Shown here: piece after piece, positions 35,398 through 44,556 of the stretch | How the letters are laid out: every line of letters starts with the position of its first letter | Numbering within the stretch: position 1 is the first letter of the stretch | NCBI RefSeq assembly: GCF_002924365.1 | Contig: NZ_PQWB01000012.1 | Location: 66,109 to 130,108 of the forward strand | Direction: 5' to 3' | DNA length: 64,000 nucleotides | Source: Chromobacterium alticapitis | GTDB lineage: Bacteria > Pseudomonadota > Gammaproteobacteria > Burkholderiales > Chromobacteriaceae | Made by a program: the position numbers and the translations under genes | Notes under the pieces: generated by a model | The model's database searches: none | Seen by the model: the letters and a program-made list of their open reading frames with translations, nothing else | What the model was told of the DNA's origin: nothing

Positions 35398-36348
35398 ATG
35401 ATCCAGACCGAACTCAATTACGGCGACGTATACCTGGTGCCGAAGAAAACCATGGTGGACAGCCGCAAGGAGTGTGACACCTCCGTGCAATTCGGCCCGC
35501 GCCGCTTTGTCATGCCGGTGTATCCGTCCAATATGAAGTCCGTGGTGTCGGCCGAGACCTGCGAGTACTTCGCCCGCCAGGGCTGGTTCTACACCATGCA
35601 CCGCTTCAACGTCGACGCGGTGGAATTCACCCGCGACATGCAGGCCAAGGGCCTGTTCGCCTCCATCAGCGTAGGCGTCAACGAAGACACCATCGAGCAG
35701 CTGGACGCGCTGAAGGCGGCCGGCCTCGAGCCAGAATACATGACGCTGGACGTCGCCAACGCCTGGTGCGTCAAGGCCGAGCGCATGATCAAGCACATCA
35801 AGAAACACTTCCCGAAAACCTTCCTGATCGGCGGCAATGTGGCCACCGCCGAAGCCGCGCGCGACCTGGAAGCCTGGGGCTGCGACGCGATCAAGGCCGG
35901 CATCGCCGGCGGCCGCGTCTGCATCACCAAGAACAAGACCGGCTTCCACCGTCCGATGATCTCCACCGTGCGCGACTGCGTCGGCGCGGTGAAGATTCCG
36001 GTGATCGCAGACGGCGGCATCGTCGAGCACGGCGACATCGCCAAGGCCCTGGTCTGCGGCGCCAAGATGGTGATGGCCGGCTCGCTGTTCGCCGGCTATG
36101 ACGAGTCGGCCGGCGACATCGTGGAAATCAGCGGCAAGCACTACAAGGAGTACTTCGGCAGCGCCTCTCAGTTCAACAAGGGCGCCTACGTCAACGTCGA
36201 AGGCAAGAAGATCCTGGTCGAGTACAAGGGCAGCATCCCCAAGCTGCTGCGCGAACTGCAGGAAGACCTGCAGTCCTCCGTCAGCTATGCCGGCGGCAGC
36301 ACGCTGTCCGCGCTGCGCGAAGTGGAGATGATCCAGGTTTACCGTTGA
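35398..36348 (+). CDS. guaC: GMP reductase
   Basis: 316 residues from the ATG at 35398 (GGGAG upstream); the frame extends back to 35344 without family match. IMPDH/GMPR barrel with the catalytic loop GIAGGRVCITK (catalytic Cys near residue 175), phosphate-binding IADGGIVEHGDIAKAL and the GAKMVMAGSLFAG segment. There is no CBS insertion, and the length is closer to the short GMP-reductase branch. It converts GMP to IMP with NADPH in purine salvage. The leader upstream suggests regulation by a purine or related signal. Confidence 0.9.
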   Translation: MIQTELNYGDVYLVPKKTMVDSRKECDTSVQFGPRRFVMPVYPSNMKSVVSAETCEYFARQGWFYTMHRFNVDAVEFTRDMQAKGLFASISVGVNEDTIEQLDALKAAGLEPEYMTLDVANAWCVKAERMIKHIKKHFPKTFLIGGNVATAEAARDLEAWGCDAIKAGIAGGRVCITKNKTGFHRPMISTVRDCVGAVKIPVIADGGIVEHGDIAKALVCGAKMVMAGSLFAGYDESAGDIVEISGKHYKEYFGSASQFNKGAYVNVEGKKILVEYKGSIPKLLRELQEDLQSSVSYAGGSTLSALREVEMIQVYR

Positions 36349-36386
36349 TGGCGCGAGCGCGCGCTCCGGTCATGCCGGCGCCGCGC

Positions 36387-37124
36387 TCAAACTAGCCGGC
36401 AGATGCTGTAGCGGTAGCCGTATTCCAATCCATCGGGGTTGGAGATGGCCGGCAGGCTGGCGTCGAGCAGGGTTTCCGCATCGGCATAGCCGAAGGTTTC
36501 GCTCAGGGCGGCTTCGATATTGCTCTGAGCGGTCAGATAGGCGATGAGCTGTCGCCGGCTGAAGGTCACCGGCAGCGATCCTTGCCCCTGGCTTATCAGC
36601 TGGATGCCGGTTTCTTCCGCTTGCGGTTGGAAATTCGGCGCGGCGCGTTGCGGTGCGGGAAACTGCCGCGGATAGCTGTCGCGGAGCCAGTGATTGAAAG
36701 CCGGATCCGCGCGGTGGCCGGCCAGCCAGAAGTTGTAGATCAGCCATATCGCACCAGGTTGTGACGCCCGGCGCATTTCCCGCAGCGCCTCCGCCCGATC
36801 AAACCAGTGAAAGGCCATGCAAATGGTCAGAAGGTCGTATTGGCCCGTGGCCAGCGACGCCAAGTCGCCCACACAGACGTTCAAGCCTTTGCGTCTGGCT
36901 TGCTCCGCCATTTGCGGCGAGGCGTCTATGCCTTCCACTTCATTGGCCAGGGCGAGCAAGGGCAGGGTGGGGTGGCCTGTGCCGCAGGCGATATCCATGG
37001 CGCGACGATAGGGGCCGACGAGTCCGGCCTCCCGCAGCCAGTCCTGTATGATGGCGTGCATGGACGGGCGATGCTGATCGTAGCGGCTGGCGATGTCCAG
37101 ATTGGCGAAGTGATTGTAGCTCAT
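36387..37124 (-). CDS. Class I SAM-dependent methyltransferase
   Basis: 245 residues from the ATG at 37124; another in-frame ATG at 37148 exists, but the promoter at 37155-37184 would start transcription right at it, so the inner start is preferred. Motif I MDIACGTGHPTLPL near residue 42, motif II VEGIDASPQMAEQARRKG, and motif IV LLTICMAFHWFD are present, as in the UbiE/Methyltransf_11 group. Small-molecule substrate unknown. The gene is flanked by convergent guaC and a 310-base gap. Confidence 0.87.
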   Translation of the reverse strand: MSYNHFANLDIASRYDQHRPSMHAIIQDWLREAGLVGPYRRAMDIACGTGHPTLPLLALANEVEGIDASPQMAEQARRKGLNVCVGDLASLATGQYDLLTICMAFHWFDRAEALREMRRASQPGAIWLIYNFWLAGHRADPAFNHWLRDSYPRQFPAPQRAAPNFQPQAEETGIQLISQGQGSLPVTFSRRQLIAYLTAQSNIEAALSETFGYADAETLLDASLPAISNPDGLEYGYRYSICRLV

Positions 37125-37154
37125 GCGCGTTGTCTGGCAGTTAGGCATGCTTAA

Positions 37155-37184
37155 ATCATAATGCCAATGTCAAGTTTTGGTCAA
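37155..37184 (-). promoter_or_regulatory. Promoter of the methyltransferase gene
   Basis: On the minus strand TTGACC (37184-37179) and TATGAT (37160-37155) with an 18-base spacer form a good sigma-70 promoter. Transcription would begin close to position 37148, implying a very short leader. The rest of the gap (37185-37458) shows no gene; two short frames there lack ribosome sites and similarity. Confidence 0.6.
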
Positions 37185-37458
37185 ATTACCTGCTATTTCG
37201 AATGCGTGGCTAAGCGCGTTAGCCCGCATGCGGCCCACATTCCTCTCACCATGCAGCTTCGCCGCATGGTTTTGCATCCTTCAGCCAGGCATCTTATTCG
37301 TGGCATCAGGCGGCCTGATTTGTCTTCTTGCCGCTTTGGCGCGTCTGATTTCTGACCATTAAAACGAGAGGCGGCAGCTATGATGAAGGGCGGATTTCAC
37401 GGAGCCTGGCCGCCTCCGCTCGGGCTAGGCGTGTGGCCGCATCGTCGGGAGGGGTGGC

Positions 37459-38229
37459 ATGGCTGGCAAATGGTTAGGTTGGGTATGCATTGGCTGGGGC
37501 ATGGCGGCGTCGGCTTTGGGGGCTCCGCTGCAACTGGGCACGGATGAATGGCCGCCTTATGAAACTTTGAATGAGGCGCAGGCGCCGGGCTTCAGCGTCG
37601 AGGTGATTCGCCGCGTATTCGACGCTATGGGCATGCCGATGGAGATGCATCAGTACCCGTGGGCCAGAGCGCAGAGCATGGTGTATGCGGGGCAGAACGA
37701 CGGCTTGTTCTCGGCCTTCCGCAACGCGGAGCGCGCCTCGCATTGTTATTACCCGGACGAGCCGTTGGCGGTGGACCGCTGGGTGCTGTTCGTGCGGCGC
37801 GATAATCTCAACCGCCTGTCTTTCCACTCCCTGGCGGATTTGAAGGGGCGGCTGGTCGGCGTGGTGCGCGGGGCAGCGATTACGCCCGAATTCTGGAGCT
37901 TGGTGAAGAGCCAGCGCAATTACGAGGAGTCGGTGGACGACGATACCAATTTCCGCCGCCTGCTGGCCGGCCGAGTGGATTACGTCGTCGCCAGCGAGGC
38001 TAACGGCGCGCGAGAACGTTTCCGCATCCCGGATGGCGAGCAAATAGCGGAGCTGCCCGGCGCGGTGCTGAAGGAGGACGCGATGTACCTGATCTTCAGC
38101 AAGCAGACGGTGAGTGCGCAGACGGTGGCGGCTTTTTCCAAAGCGCTGCGCCAGTTCAAGCAAACCGGCGAATACCGGGCCATCGTGCAGCGCTATTTCC
38201 CGGATATGGGCGGCGGGCCGGGCAAATAG
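37459..38229 (+). CDS. Periplasmic solute-binding protein (SBP_bac_3 type)
   Basis: 256 residues with a GGGAGG ribosome site. Signal peptide to about residue 22 (ALGA). Mature start LQLGTDEWPPYETLNEAQAPGFSVEVIRRVFDAMGM is typical of amino-acid-type binding proteins of the extracellular solute-binding family 3, as is the WARAQSMVYAGQNDGLFSAFRN stretch. No transporter permease is next to it, so it may feed a distant transporter or a sensor. Confidence 0.85.
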   Translation: MAGKWLGWVCIGWGMAASALGAPLQLGTDEWPPYETLNEAQAPGFSVEVIRRVFDAMGMPMEMHQYPWARAQSMVYAGQNDGLFSAFRNAERASHCYYPDEPLAVDRWVLFVRRDNLNRLSFHSLADLKGRLVGVVRGAAITPEFWSLVKSQRNYEESVDDDTNFRRLLAGRVDYVVASEANGARERFRIPDGEQIAELPGAVLKEDAMYLIFSKQTVSAQTVAAFSKALRQFKQTGEYRAIVQRYFPDMGGGPGK

Positions 38230-38250
38230 AGCGGGATGGTTTGGCGGCGC

Positions 38251-38715
38251 TTAGACCGTTTCGGCCATCTGCGCCGCCCGGCATTTCAACCAGATGGCGC
38301 ACTCCAGCTGCATGGCGACGGCGTCGTCCTGATTGCGGGTGGTCCACTTCACCTTCACCACGCCGAAACCGGGCTGGCTGCCGGAGCGGCGCTTCTCCAG
38401 CACTTCCACTTCCACTTGCAGCGTGTCGCCGGCGCGCGTCGGCTGCGGCCAGCGCATCTTGTCTATCTGCATGCCGATCAGGCCATTGGCGGCCTTGCCC
38501 AGCTCAGACTCGGCCACTAGCCGCATGGTCAGGCTGCTGGTGTGCCAGCCGCTGGCGGCAAGGCCGTTGAAGAAGGTCTGCTTTGCCGCCTCCGGGTCCG
38601 TATGGAACGGTTGCGGATCGAACTGGCGGGCGAAGGCGATGATTTCGTCCTCGGGCAGGGTGTAGCTGGCGCTGAAAAAGCGCTGGCCGAGCTGCAGGTC
38701 TTCAAAGTAGAGCAT
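38251..38715 (-). CDS. MaoC-family hot-dog dehydratase
   Basis: 154 residues. The hydratase 2 pattern is seen: FARQFDPQPFHTDPEAAKQTFFNGLAASGWHTSS, with the catalytic Asp/His pair (DPQPFH), followed by the RPxRAGDTLxVEVEVLEKRRS pattern. It would hydrate a trans-2-enoyl thioester, as in PhaJ or MaoC. It reads alone with a 58-base gap to the GNAT gene. Confidence 0.88.
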   Translation of the reverse strand: MLYFEDLQLGQRFFSASYTLPEDEIIAFARQFDPQPFHTDPEAAKQTFFNGLAASGWHTSSLTMRLVAESELGKAANGLIGMQIDKMRWPQPTRAGDTLQVEVEVLEKRRSGSQPGFGVVKVKWTTRNQDDAVAMQLECAIWLKCRAAQMAETV

Positions 38716-38773
38716 GGTTCAACTTACGTTAACGTAATCTCGGCAGCCAGCATAGCGCGTGTCCGCGATCTGG

Positions 38774-39313
38774 TCAAAGACTGGATTGTTCTGGTTCGAA
38801 AACATAAATCCGGTCTACGGACGGCTCGCCGTGCAGCTCCGCCGCTTCCTCGCGCAGCGGTCGGAAGCCATTTTTGAGCAACACGCGCTGAGAGGCGGGG
38901 TGGAGGCTGTCCACGGCGGCCAGCACGGGGCCATGTTCCCGCCAGGGCCGCAAGGCCTGCGCCAGCCAGCCCAGCGCCTCGCTGGCCAGACCCCGGCCCC
39001 AGTGGGCTGGCGCCAGCTTGTAACCGAGCCACTGGCTGCCGTCGGCGAAGCGGGTGGCCTGCAAGGTGCCTATGGCTTCGCCGCCGTCCTTGAGGCGCAG
39101 CGCCCAGTTCAGCCAGATTTCGCCGCTTTCGGCCGGCGCGCCGCCGGCGAACTCGCGGTATTCGGCGCGCATGGATGCCAATGAGGGATGCGGCCGTTCC
39201 GGGATGAAGCGGGACAGCGCAGCGGCTTGAAAGGCGTCGAACAGTTCGTCCGCGTGGGCCTCGCGCAGCGCTTCGATGCGCAGGCGGGCGGTTTCTCCAG
39301 CCTGGGGGTTCAT
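38774..39313 (-). CDS. GNAT-family acetyltransferase (RimJ-like)
   Basis: 179 residues. GNAT core with the pattern WLGYKLAPAHWGRGLASEALGWLAQALRPW (acetyl-CoA loop) and LAAVDSLHPASQRVLLKNGFRP, typical of the RimJ/RimL group. The start overlaps the stop of the frameshifted alpha/beta hydrolase (39310) by 4 bases. Target unknown. Confidence 0.88.
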   Translation of the reverse strand: MNPQAGETARLRIEALREAHADELFDAFQAAALSRFIPERPHPSLASMRAEYREFAGGAPAESGEIWLNWALRLKDGGEAIGTLQATRFADGSQWLGYKLAPAHWGRGLASEALGWLAQALRPWREHGPVLAAVDSLHPASQRVLLKNGFRPLREEAAELHGEPSVDRIYVFEPEQSSL

Positions 39314-40072
39314 GCGTTAGCCTCCAGCGCCGATGCGATGGCGGCGGCGAATCCGGCTGGATTATCCCAGGCTAGGGAATGGCCGGCATTGGCGACGATG
39401 CGGGTAGCGATGCCGTGGCGCGGCAGCCATGCCGTATCCGGGTCGGGCAGGGAGCGTTCGCCGAAGATGATGCAACGCGGCATGCTCAGCGCCAGCAATT
39501 GCTTGCGCCAGCTGACCGGGCTGCCTGCTATCAGCCCCTTCGCCGCGCGGTGCACGGCCAGGGGAGAGGCGGCGGCCATGCTGCCGGCCCAACCGGGGTT
39601 GTCGGGGCCTAAAGCTCGTATGATGGCCGGTGGCGACGTAGTCTTGTTCGCTCCAGCTCGCCAGTGAGCGGCTATAAGTCCCGCCACCGCTATCCAGATT
39701 CGGTCCGGCCGAGACCAAATTCCGGATGCGAGCCGGCATCAAGGTGGCCAGTTCGATGGCGATGCTGCCGCCCATGCTGTGGGCGAATAGATCGAATTCG
39801 AGCAAATCCAGATGTTCGATCCATTGCGCGAGCGCGCGGGCCTGAGCGCCGGGGGTGTAGCTGAAATCCTCCGGTTTGTCGCTGAAGCCGAAGCCCAGCA
39901 AGTCGACCAACAGCGCGCGGCGGCCTGCCAGGCCAGGCTCGGCCAAAAGTCGCGGGTAGTCGAAGGATGAAGCGCAGCCCAGGCCGTGCAGCATGATGAG
40001 CGGCGCGCCGTGGCCGGGAAGGTCGTGATAGCGCAGATGGACGTCGAGATCGGGAAGCTTCAGGGATCGCAT
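39310..40072 (-). pseudogene. Alpha/beta hydrolase interrupted by a frameshift
   Basis: The first part (ATG at 40072) reads as an alpha/beta hydrolase: oxyanion segment MLHGLGCASSFDY, nucleophile elbow AHSMGGSIAIEL with the catalytic Ser, then SWSEQDYVATG, after which the frame departs from the family. The neighbouring minus frame (39310-39687) continues the same protein: IIRALGPDNPGWAG, RCIIFGERSLPDPD with the catalytic Asp region, and AGHSLAWDNP with the catalytic His. The shift lies near 39625-39631 and equals one extra base or two missing. The last codons overlap the GNAT start. It may be a genuine inactivation or a sequencing error; the intact C-terminal half argues that the break is recent. 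Confidence 0.8.
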
Positions 40073-40076
40073 GCGT

Positions 40077-41342
40077 TTAAACCATGAGTTTTCGATACGT
40101 GCGGCGGGACTGGCCGCAATGGTGGATCAGTGTGATGTTGTCGGCATCGCGGCGGAAGGATAGTTGTTCGGGAACCCTGTCCGCGATGGCCTCGCAAGCA
40201 TCCGACGTTGAGCTGACGGCCAGCAGCGGGCATGAGCAAGCGACGCCGTAGCGCCGGCGCATGCGGGCCACGCCGTCGCGGATGGACAGTTCTCCGCCCT
40301 CCGCGTCCAGATAGTCGCCATCCGTCCATGCCGGCAGCGTCAGTTCTGGGGCAGGCAGGCCCGGCGCGGCGCATTCCTGTCCATCCAGCAAGCCCGCCAT
40401 GGTTTCCGCCAATGCCCAGGCGTCGGTTTGCGCCAGATTGCTGAGCACGATCACGCAGCGGTCCTGCGCCGGTTCGGCGTATAGCGCGGCGATGAAGCCG
40501 TTGACGTCGCCGATATGGGAGATCAGCGGACCTTGCGGGCCATGTTCGCGGTGCCAGCCGGCGGCGAAGTCGTCCGCGCCGTCCTCCGTGGCGAACATCC
40601 AGTCGCGGCTGGCCGGGCTGAGCGCGTCGCCGCGCCACGCGGCGCGCCACCAGCGCAGCAGGCCGGGCGCGGCGGCGCTCAGGCTGTAAGCGCCGTAGCC
40701 GTTGCTGATGTCCAGAGGTTCGGCCTCTGTCCACGCGCTATCCAGCCAGTAACCGCGCGCGGCGTCTGCCGCAGGCGACGCCATTTCGTCTTGTATCGAG
40801 CTCAAACCCAATGAATCGAGCATCTGGCGCAGCTGGACGGCAAAGGGCTGGCCGCCGACGGTTTCAGCTAGCCGCGCCAGCAGGGCGTAGCCAGTGTTGC
40901 TGTAGGCGCAATCGCTGCCGGGCGCGAACAGCAGCGGCCTGGCCAGCATATCGTTCAGCAATTGGTCCGGCGTCCAGCGGCGGCGCATGCGGTCCGGCCA
41001 GTAGTCGGGCAGGGCGGTGTGGTTGGCGAGGCCGGAGCGATGGCGCAGCAACTGGCCGGCGGTGATCTCGGCCGGCAGGTCCAGTTGCGGCAGCAAGGGG
41101 CGCAAGGGCTGTTCCAATGCCAGGCGGCCTTGGTCGACCAGCTGCAGGATCAGGGCCGCGGTAAAGCTCTTGCTGAGCGAGCCTATGCGCAGCGGCGTAT
41201 CCGGCGTCATGGCGCGGCCGCTGGAAACATCGGCCAGGCCGTAAGCGCGCAGCCATTGGCGCTGGCCCTCGGCGGCAAGGATGACGCCGCTGAAGTTGCC
41301 GGCGGCGCTTAGTTGTTCCAGATAGGGCGTCAGCAAGTCCAT
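40077..41342 (-). CDS. Serine hydrolase / class C beta-lactamase-like
   Basis: 421 residues. SxxK motif at SLSK near residue 54 and YxN motif at YSNTGY near residue 145 mark the penicillin-binding/esterase fold (Beta-lactamase family COG1680). The N-terminus lacks a signal peptide, so it may be cytoplasmic, unlike secreted AmpC. C-terminal third is less conserved. It lies 4 bases upstream of the frameshifted hydrolase and 10 bases downstream of a GNAT gene, so these four genes probably form one operon. Peptidase or esterase substrate unknown. Confidence 0.85.
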   Translation of the reverse strand: MDLLTPYLEQLSAAGNFSGVILAAEGQRQWLRAYGLADVSSGRAMTPDTPLRIGSLSKSFTAALILQLVDQGRLALEQPLRPLLPQLDLPAEITAGQLLRHRSGLANHTALPDYWPDRMRRRWTPDQLLNDMLARPLLFAPGSDCAYSNTGYALLARLAETVGGQPFAVQLRQMLDSLGLSSIQDEMASPAADAARGYWLDSAWTEAEPLDISNGYGAYSLSAAAPGLLRWWRAAWRGDALSPASRDWMFATEDGADDFAAGWHREHGPQGPLISHIGDVNGFIAALYAEPAQDRCVIVLSNLAQTDAWALAETMAGLLDGQECAAPGLPAPELTLPAWTDGDYLDAEGGELSIRDGVARMRRRYGVACSCPLLAVSSTSDACEAIADRVPEQLSFRRDADNITLIHHCGQSRRTYRKLMV

Positions 41343-41352
41343 GAGGGGGCGC

Positions 41353-41919
41353 CTAGTTAGTCAGGGCGTACAGGGCGGTGTTGCGCAGGCTGCCGTCCGG
41401 CGCGATGCGCTCTTGGCGCATGATGCCTTCCAGCGTGAAGCCGGCACGCTCCGCCACGCGGCGGCTGGCCACGTTTAGTTCGTCGGACAAGCAGGCGATG
41501 CGGCGCAGGCCCAGCTCCTGCCGCGCGAAGGCGCAGATGGCGCGCGCGGCTTCGCTGATCAGGCCTTGTCCCTGCCAGTCATGGTGGACCCAGAAGCCGA
41601 TTTCCGCCCGCCGGTTTTTCCAGCTGATGGCATGCAGCCCGCTGGCGCCGACGAAGTGGCTGCCGTCCTTCAGGAATAGCAGCATGGTCAGGGTTTTGCG
41701 GGCCAGGTAATCGACGCGGCTCTGGCGGCAGAAGGTTTCCGAGATATCGACTGATGGTTCTTCCAGCGCCCAGGGCATGGAGGCCGGGAAGGCCCGCAGC
41801 GCTTCCAGCGAAGCGCAGACCGCGGAATATACGATGGGGCCGTCGCCCGGTTGCGGGCTGCGCAGAATCAGGCGCTCGCTTTCGATCTGATCCGGGATGT
41901 CGCGCAGAATATCGTCCAT
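41353..41919 (-). CDS. GNAT-family acetyltransferase (RimJ/RimL-like)
   Basis: 188 residues preceded by AGGAG. Pattern SERLILRSPQPGDGP, EIGFWVHHDWQGQGLISEAARAICAFA and VASRRVAERAGFTLEG identify the RimJ/RimL/SpeG-like group of acetyltransferases. First gene of the GNAT-serine hydrolase-alpha/beta hydrolase-GNAT run. Target unknown. Confidence 0.9.
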   Translation of the reverse strand: MDDILRDIPDQIESERLILRSPQPGDGPIVYSAVCASLEALRAFPASMPWALEEPSVDISETFCRQSRVDYLARKTLTMLLFLKDGSHFVGASGLHAISWKNRRAEIGFWVHHDWQGQGLISEAARAICAFARQELGLRRIACLSDELNVASRRVAERAGFTLEGIMRQERIAPDGSLRNTALYALTN

Positions 41920-41984
41920 TTCATGCTCCTTGCATTGTTCGATGCAATGGTAACGTTTGGCATGAAATATTCAAATGGGAAATC

Positions 41985-44555
41985 TTAGACGCGCAGCGCG
42001 TCTATCAGCTTCGCCTCCAGCGCCAGCGAGTTCTTGTCGTCCTTGAGTCCCGGGCCGGAAATCAGGAAGGAGTCTTCGGCGCGGCTGCCCAGCGTCATGA
42101 TCTTGGCGGACTGCACGTTGAGGCGGTAATCGGCCAGCACCTTGGCGATGCGGGCCAGGAGGCCGGGGCGGTCGCCGGCGACGATGGACAGGATGAAGTA
42201 ATTGTCCTTGTCGTCCGGACGGATGGAGACCTGGGGCGTGATGGGGAAATGCTTCAGATGGCGGCTGATCCGTCCCTGCGGCGGCAATTGTAGTGGTTTG
42301 TCCTCCGCCAGCGCGGCGGCCAGTTCGAATTCGATGAAGTTGATCATGTCGCGGTAATCGCCGTCATGATGCTCCGGCACGAACACATGGAAGGTGTCCA
42401 GTGCGTAGCCATGGCGCGTGGTGTAGACCTTGGCGTCGGCAATGCTGTAATTGGTGCGGCCGAAGAAGGCGCAGGCGCGGGCGAACAGCTCCGGCCGGTC
42501 CGGTGAGTAAACCAGCACCTGGATGCCGTCATGGTCGTCGGCCAGCCGGGCTTTGACCTGCGGGACGTCCGGCGACAGCTGGCGGTTCAGCGCGCGGGCG
42601 TGCCAGGCGATTTCCTTGGCCTCGTGGCGCAGGAAATAGACGGTGTCCAGCTGGGCCCACAATCCGGCCTCCACGCCATCCGGGATGGCGTGCAGTCTGA
42701 GCAGGGCGCGCGCCTGCTTCTTGCGCGCCTCCAGCTCGGAGGCGACGTCGATTTCGCCGCCGCGCGCCAGCACGCGCAGCGTGGCGTGGTACAGATCCTC
42801 CAGCAGCTTGGCTTTCCAGGTGTTCCACACCTTGGGGCTGGTGCCGCGGATGTCGGCTACGGTCAGCAGGTACAGCGCGGCCAGCCGGCGCGGAGTCTGC
42901 GCGAGCTCGGCGAAGCGCTGCACGGTTTCCGGGTCGTAGATGTCCTGTTTCTGCGCGATGCTGGACATGGTCAGGTGGTGCTGCACCAGCCAGACGATCA
43001 ACTCGCAGTCTTCTTCGCACAAGCCGTGGCTGCGGCAGAAGGCCTCGGCGTCGGCCATGCCCAGCTGCGAGTGGTCGCCGCCGCGGCCTTTGGCGATGTC
43101 GTGGAACAGGCCGGCCAGGTACAGCGCCTCCGGCCGTTCAAAATCATTGATCAGCCGGGACAGGAAGGGGTACTCGTGGTTGTAGGCGCTGATGGCGAAG
43201 CGGCGCAGATTGCGCACCACCATCAGGATGTGCTCGTCCACGGTGTAGACGTGGAACAGGTCATGTTGCATCTGGCCTATGATCTGGCCGAAATTGGGCA
43301 GGTATTGGCCCAGGATGCCGTACAGATTCATGCGCCTGAGCGTGCGGGTGAGGCCGGATGGCTCGCGGAACAGCTGCAGGAAGGTTGCGCGGTTGCGCGG
43401 GTCCTGGCGGAAGCGTCCGTTGATCAGGCTGCGGGCGTGCCACAGCGCGCGCAGCATGCGCGGCGCGAAGCCGGACAGCTCGGGGTGGCGCTGCAGCGTC
43501 AGGAAGGCTTCCAGGACGGCGTGCGGGTGGCGGTCGAAGACGTGGACTTCGCGTATGCCCAGCATGCCGTTCACAGCGTGAAAATGCTCGTTGATGTGTT
43601 GGGTGACCCGCGGCACCTGGCAGTAGATGCGGCCGCGCAGATTGGGCAGCAGGATGCCGTTGAGCTGATTCACGGTCTTGGCCGCGCGGAAGTACAGCTG
43701 CATCAGCTGTTCGCTGGCGCGCTTGGCCGGCGTGTCGGCCAGACCCCAGGCCTGGGCCATTTGCTGCTGCAGGTCGAAGATCAACCTGTCTTCGCGGCGG
43801 CGGGCCAAGAGGTGCAGATCGATGCGCAGTTTTTGCAGCTCGTCTTCGCTGTGCTTGATCAGCCGCGCCTCGGCCAGGGTCAAGATTCCGCGCCGCACCA
43901 GCGCGTCCCAGTTTTCGCCCAGGCCGGCGGCTTTGCTGATCCACAAAATGGTGTGCAGATCGCGCAGGCCGCCCGGGCTTTCCTTCAGATTGGGCTCCAG
44001 ATTGTTGCTGACGCCGAAGTGCTTGGTGTGGCGCTGCTGCTGCTCGCGGGTTTTGCCTTCGAAAAAGGCCAGCGGGTCGCGTTGAGCTTCCAGCTGCTGG
44101 ATCAACTGCAGCCACGGCGCCAGCGGGCCAGCCACCAGGCGGTTTTCCAGCAGATTGGTTTCTATGGTGATGTCGGCGCGGGCTTCGCTCAGGCATTCGG
44201 CCACCGTGCGCACGCTGTGGCCGATTTCCAGGCCGATGTCCCACAGCAGGCCGATGAAGCCGGCCACTTTTTCGTTCAGCGCGGCCGGCGTCGGGTCCGG
44301 CAGCAGGATCAGGATGTCGATGTCCGATCCCGGAAACAGCTGGCCCCTGCCATAGCCGCCCACCGCCGCCAGGCTGGCCTCGCCGTCCAGGCTCTGTTCG
44401 CGCCACAGCGCGGCCAGCACTTCGTCCACCGCGCGGCTGTAGTGCCGCAGGTAGGATGAGGCGTCGCGCGTTTCGCGATAGCGTTCTGCCAGTTGTTGTC
44501 GCTTGCCGGCCAGCGTCTGCCGCCAGTGTTGCAGGGGTGTGGCCGCGAGCGTCAT
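41985..44555 (-). CDS. glnD: [Protein-PII] uridylyltransferase/uridylyl-removing enzyme
   Basis: 856 residues, close to the usual GlnD size. Nucleotidyltransferase motif GGYGRGQLFPGSDIDIL near residue 65, the HD hydrolase domain with HDIAKGRGGDH near residue 485, and two C-terminal ACT domains (about 690-760 and 790-856) that sense glutamine. It uridylylates PII proteins under nitrogen limitation and removes the group when glutamine is high. Its stop is followed at 65 bases by the GNAT gene; lptG lies 1 base upstream. Confidence 0.96.
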   Translation of the reverse strand: MTLAATPLQHWRQTLAGKRQQLAERYRETRDASSYLRHYSRAVDEVLAALWREQSLDGEASLAAVGGYGRGQLFPGSDIDILILLPDPTPAALNEKVAGFIGLLWDIGLEIGHSVRTVAECLSEARADITIETNLLENRLVAGPLAPWLQLIQQLEAQRDPLAFFEGKTREQQQRHTKHFGVSNNLEPNLKESPGGLRDLHTILWISKAAGLGENWDALVRRGILTLAEARLIKHSEDELQKLRIDLHLLARRREDRLIFDLQQQMAQAWGLADTPAKRASEQLMQLYFRAAKTVNQLNGILLPNLRGRIYCQVPRVTQHINEHFHAVNGMLGIREVHVFDRHPHAVLEAFLTLQRHPELSGFAPRMLRALWHARSLINGRFRQDPRNRATFLQLFREPSGLTRTLRRMNLYGILGQYLPNFGQIIGQMQHDLFHVYTVDEHILMVVRNLRRFAISAYNHEYPFLSRLINDFERPEALYLAGLFHDIAKGRGGDHSQLGMADAEAFCRSHGLCEEDCELIVWLVQHHLTMSSIAQKQDIYDPETVQRFAELAQTPRRLAALYLLTVADIRGTSPKVWNTWKAKLLEDLYHATLRVLARGGEIDVASELEARKKQARALLRLHAIPDGVEAGLWAQLDTVYFLRHEAKEIAWHARALNRQLSPDVPQVKARLADDHDGIQVLVYSPDRPELFARACAFFGRTNYSIADAKVYTTRHGYALDTFHVFVPEHHDGDYRDMINFIEFELAAALAEDKPLQLPPQGRISRHLKHFPITPQVSIRPDDKDNYFILSIVAGDRPGLLARIAKVLADYRLNVQSAKIMTLGSRAEDSFLISGPGLKDDKNSLALEAKLIDALRV

Positions 44556-44556
44556 G

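Noticed and set aside
37161..37362. Two short plus-strand frames in the 310-base gap
   Set aside because: Neither has a ribosome site, both overlap the methyltransferase promoter, and they lack recognisable features.
42531..44459. 642-residue plus-strand open frame over glnD
   Set aside because: Antisense of a confidently identified gene; Val/Gln/Ala/His-rich with no motif.
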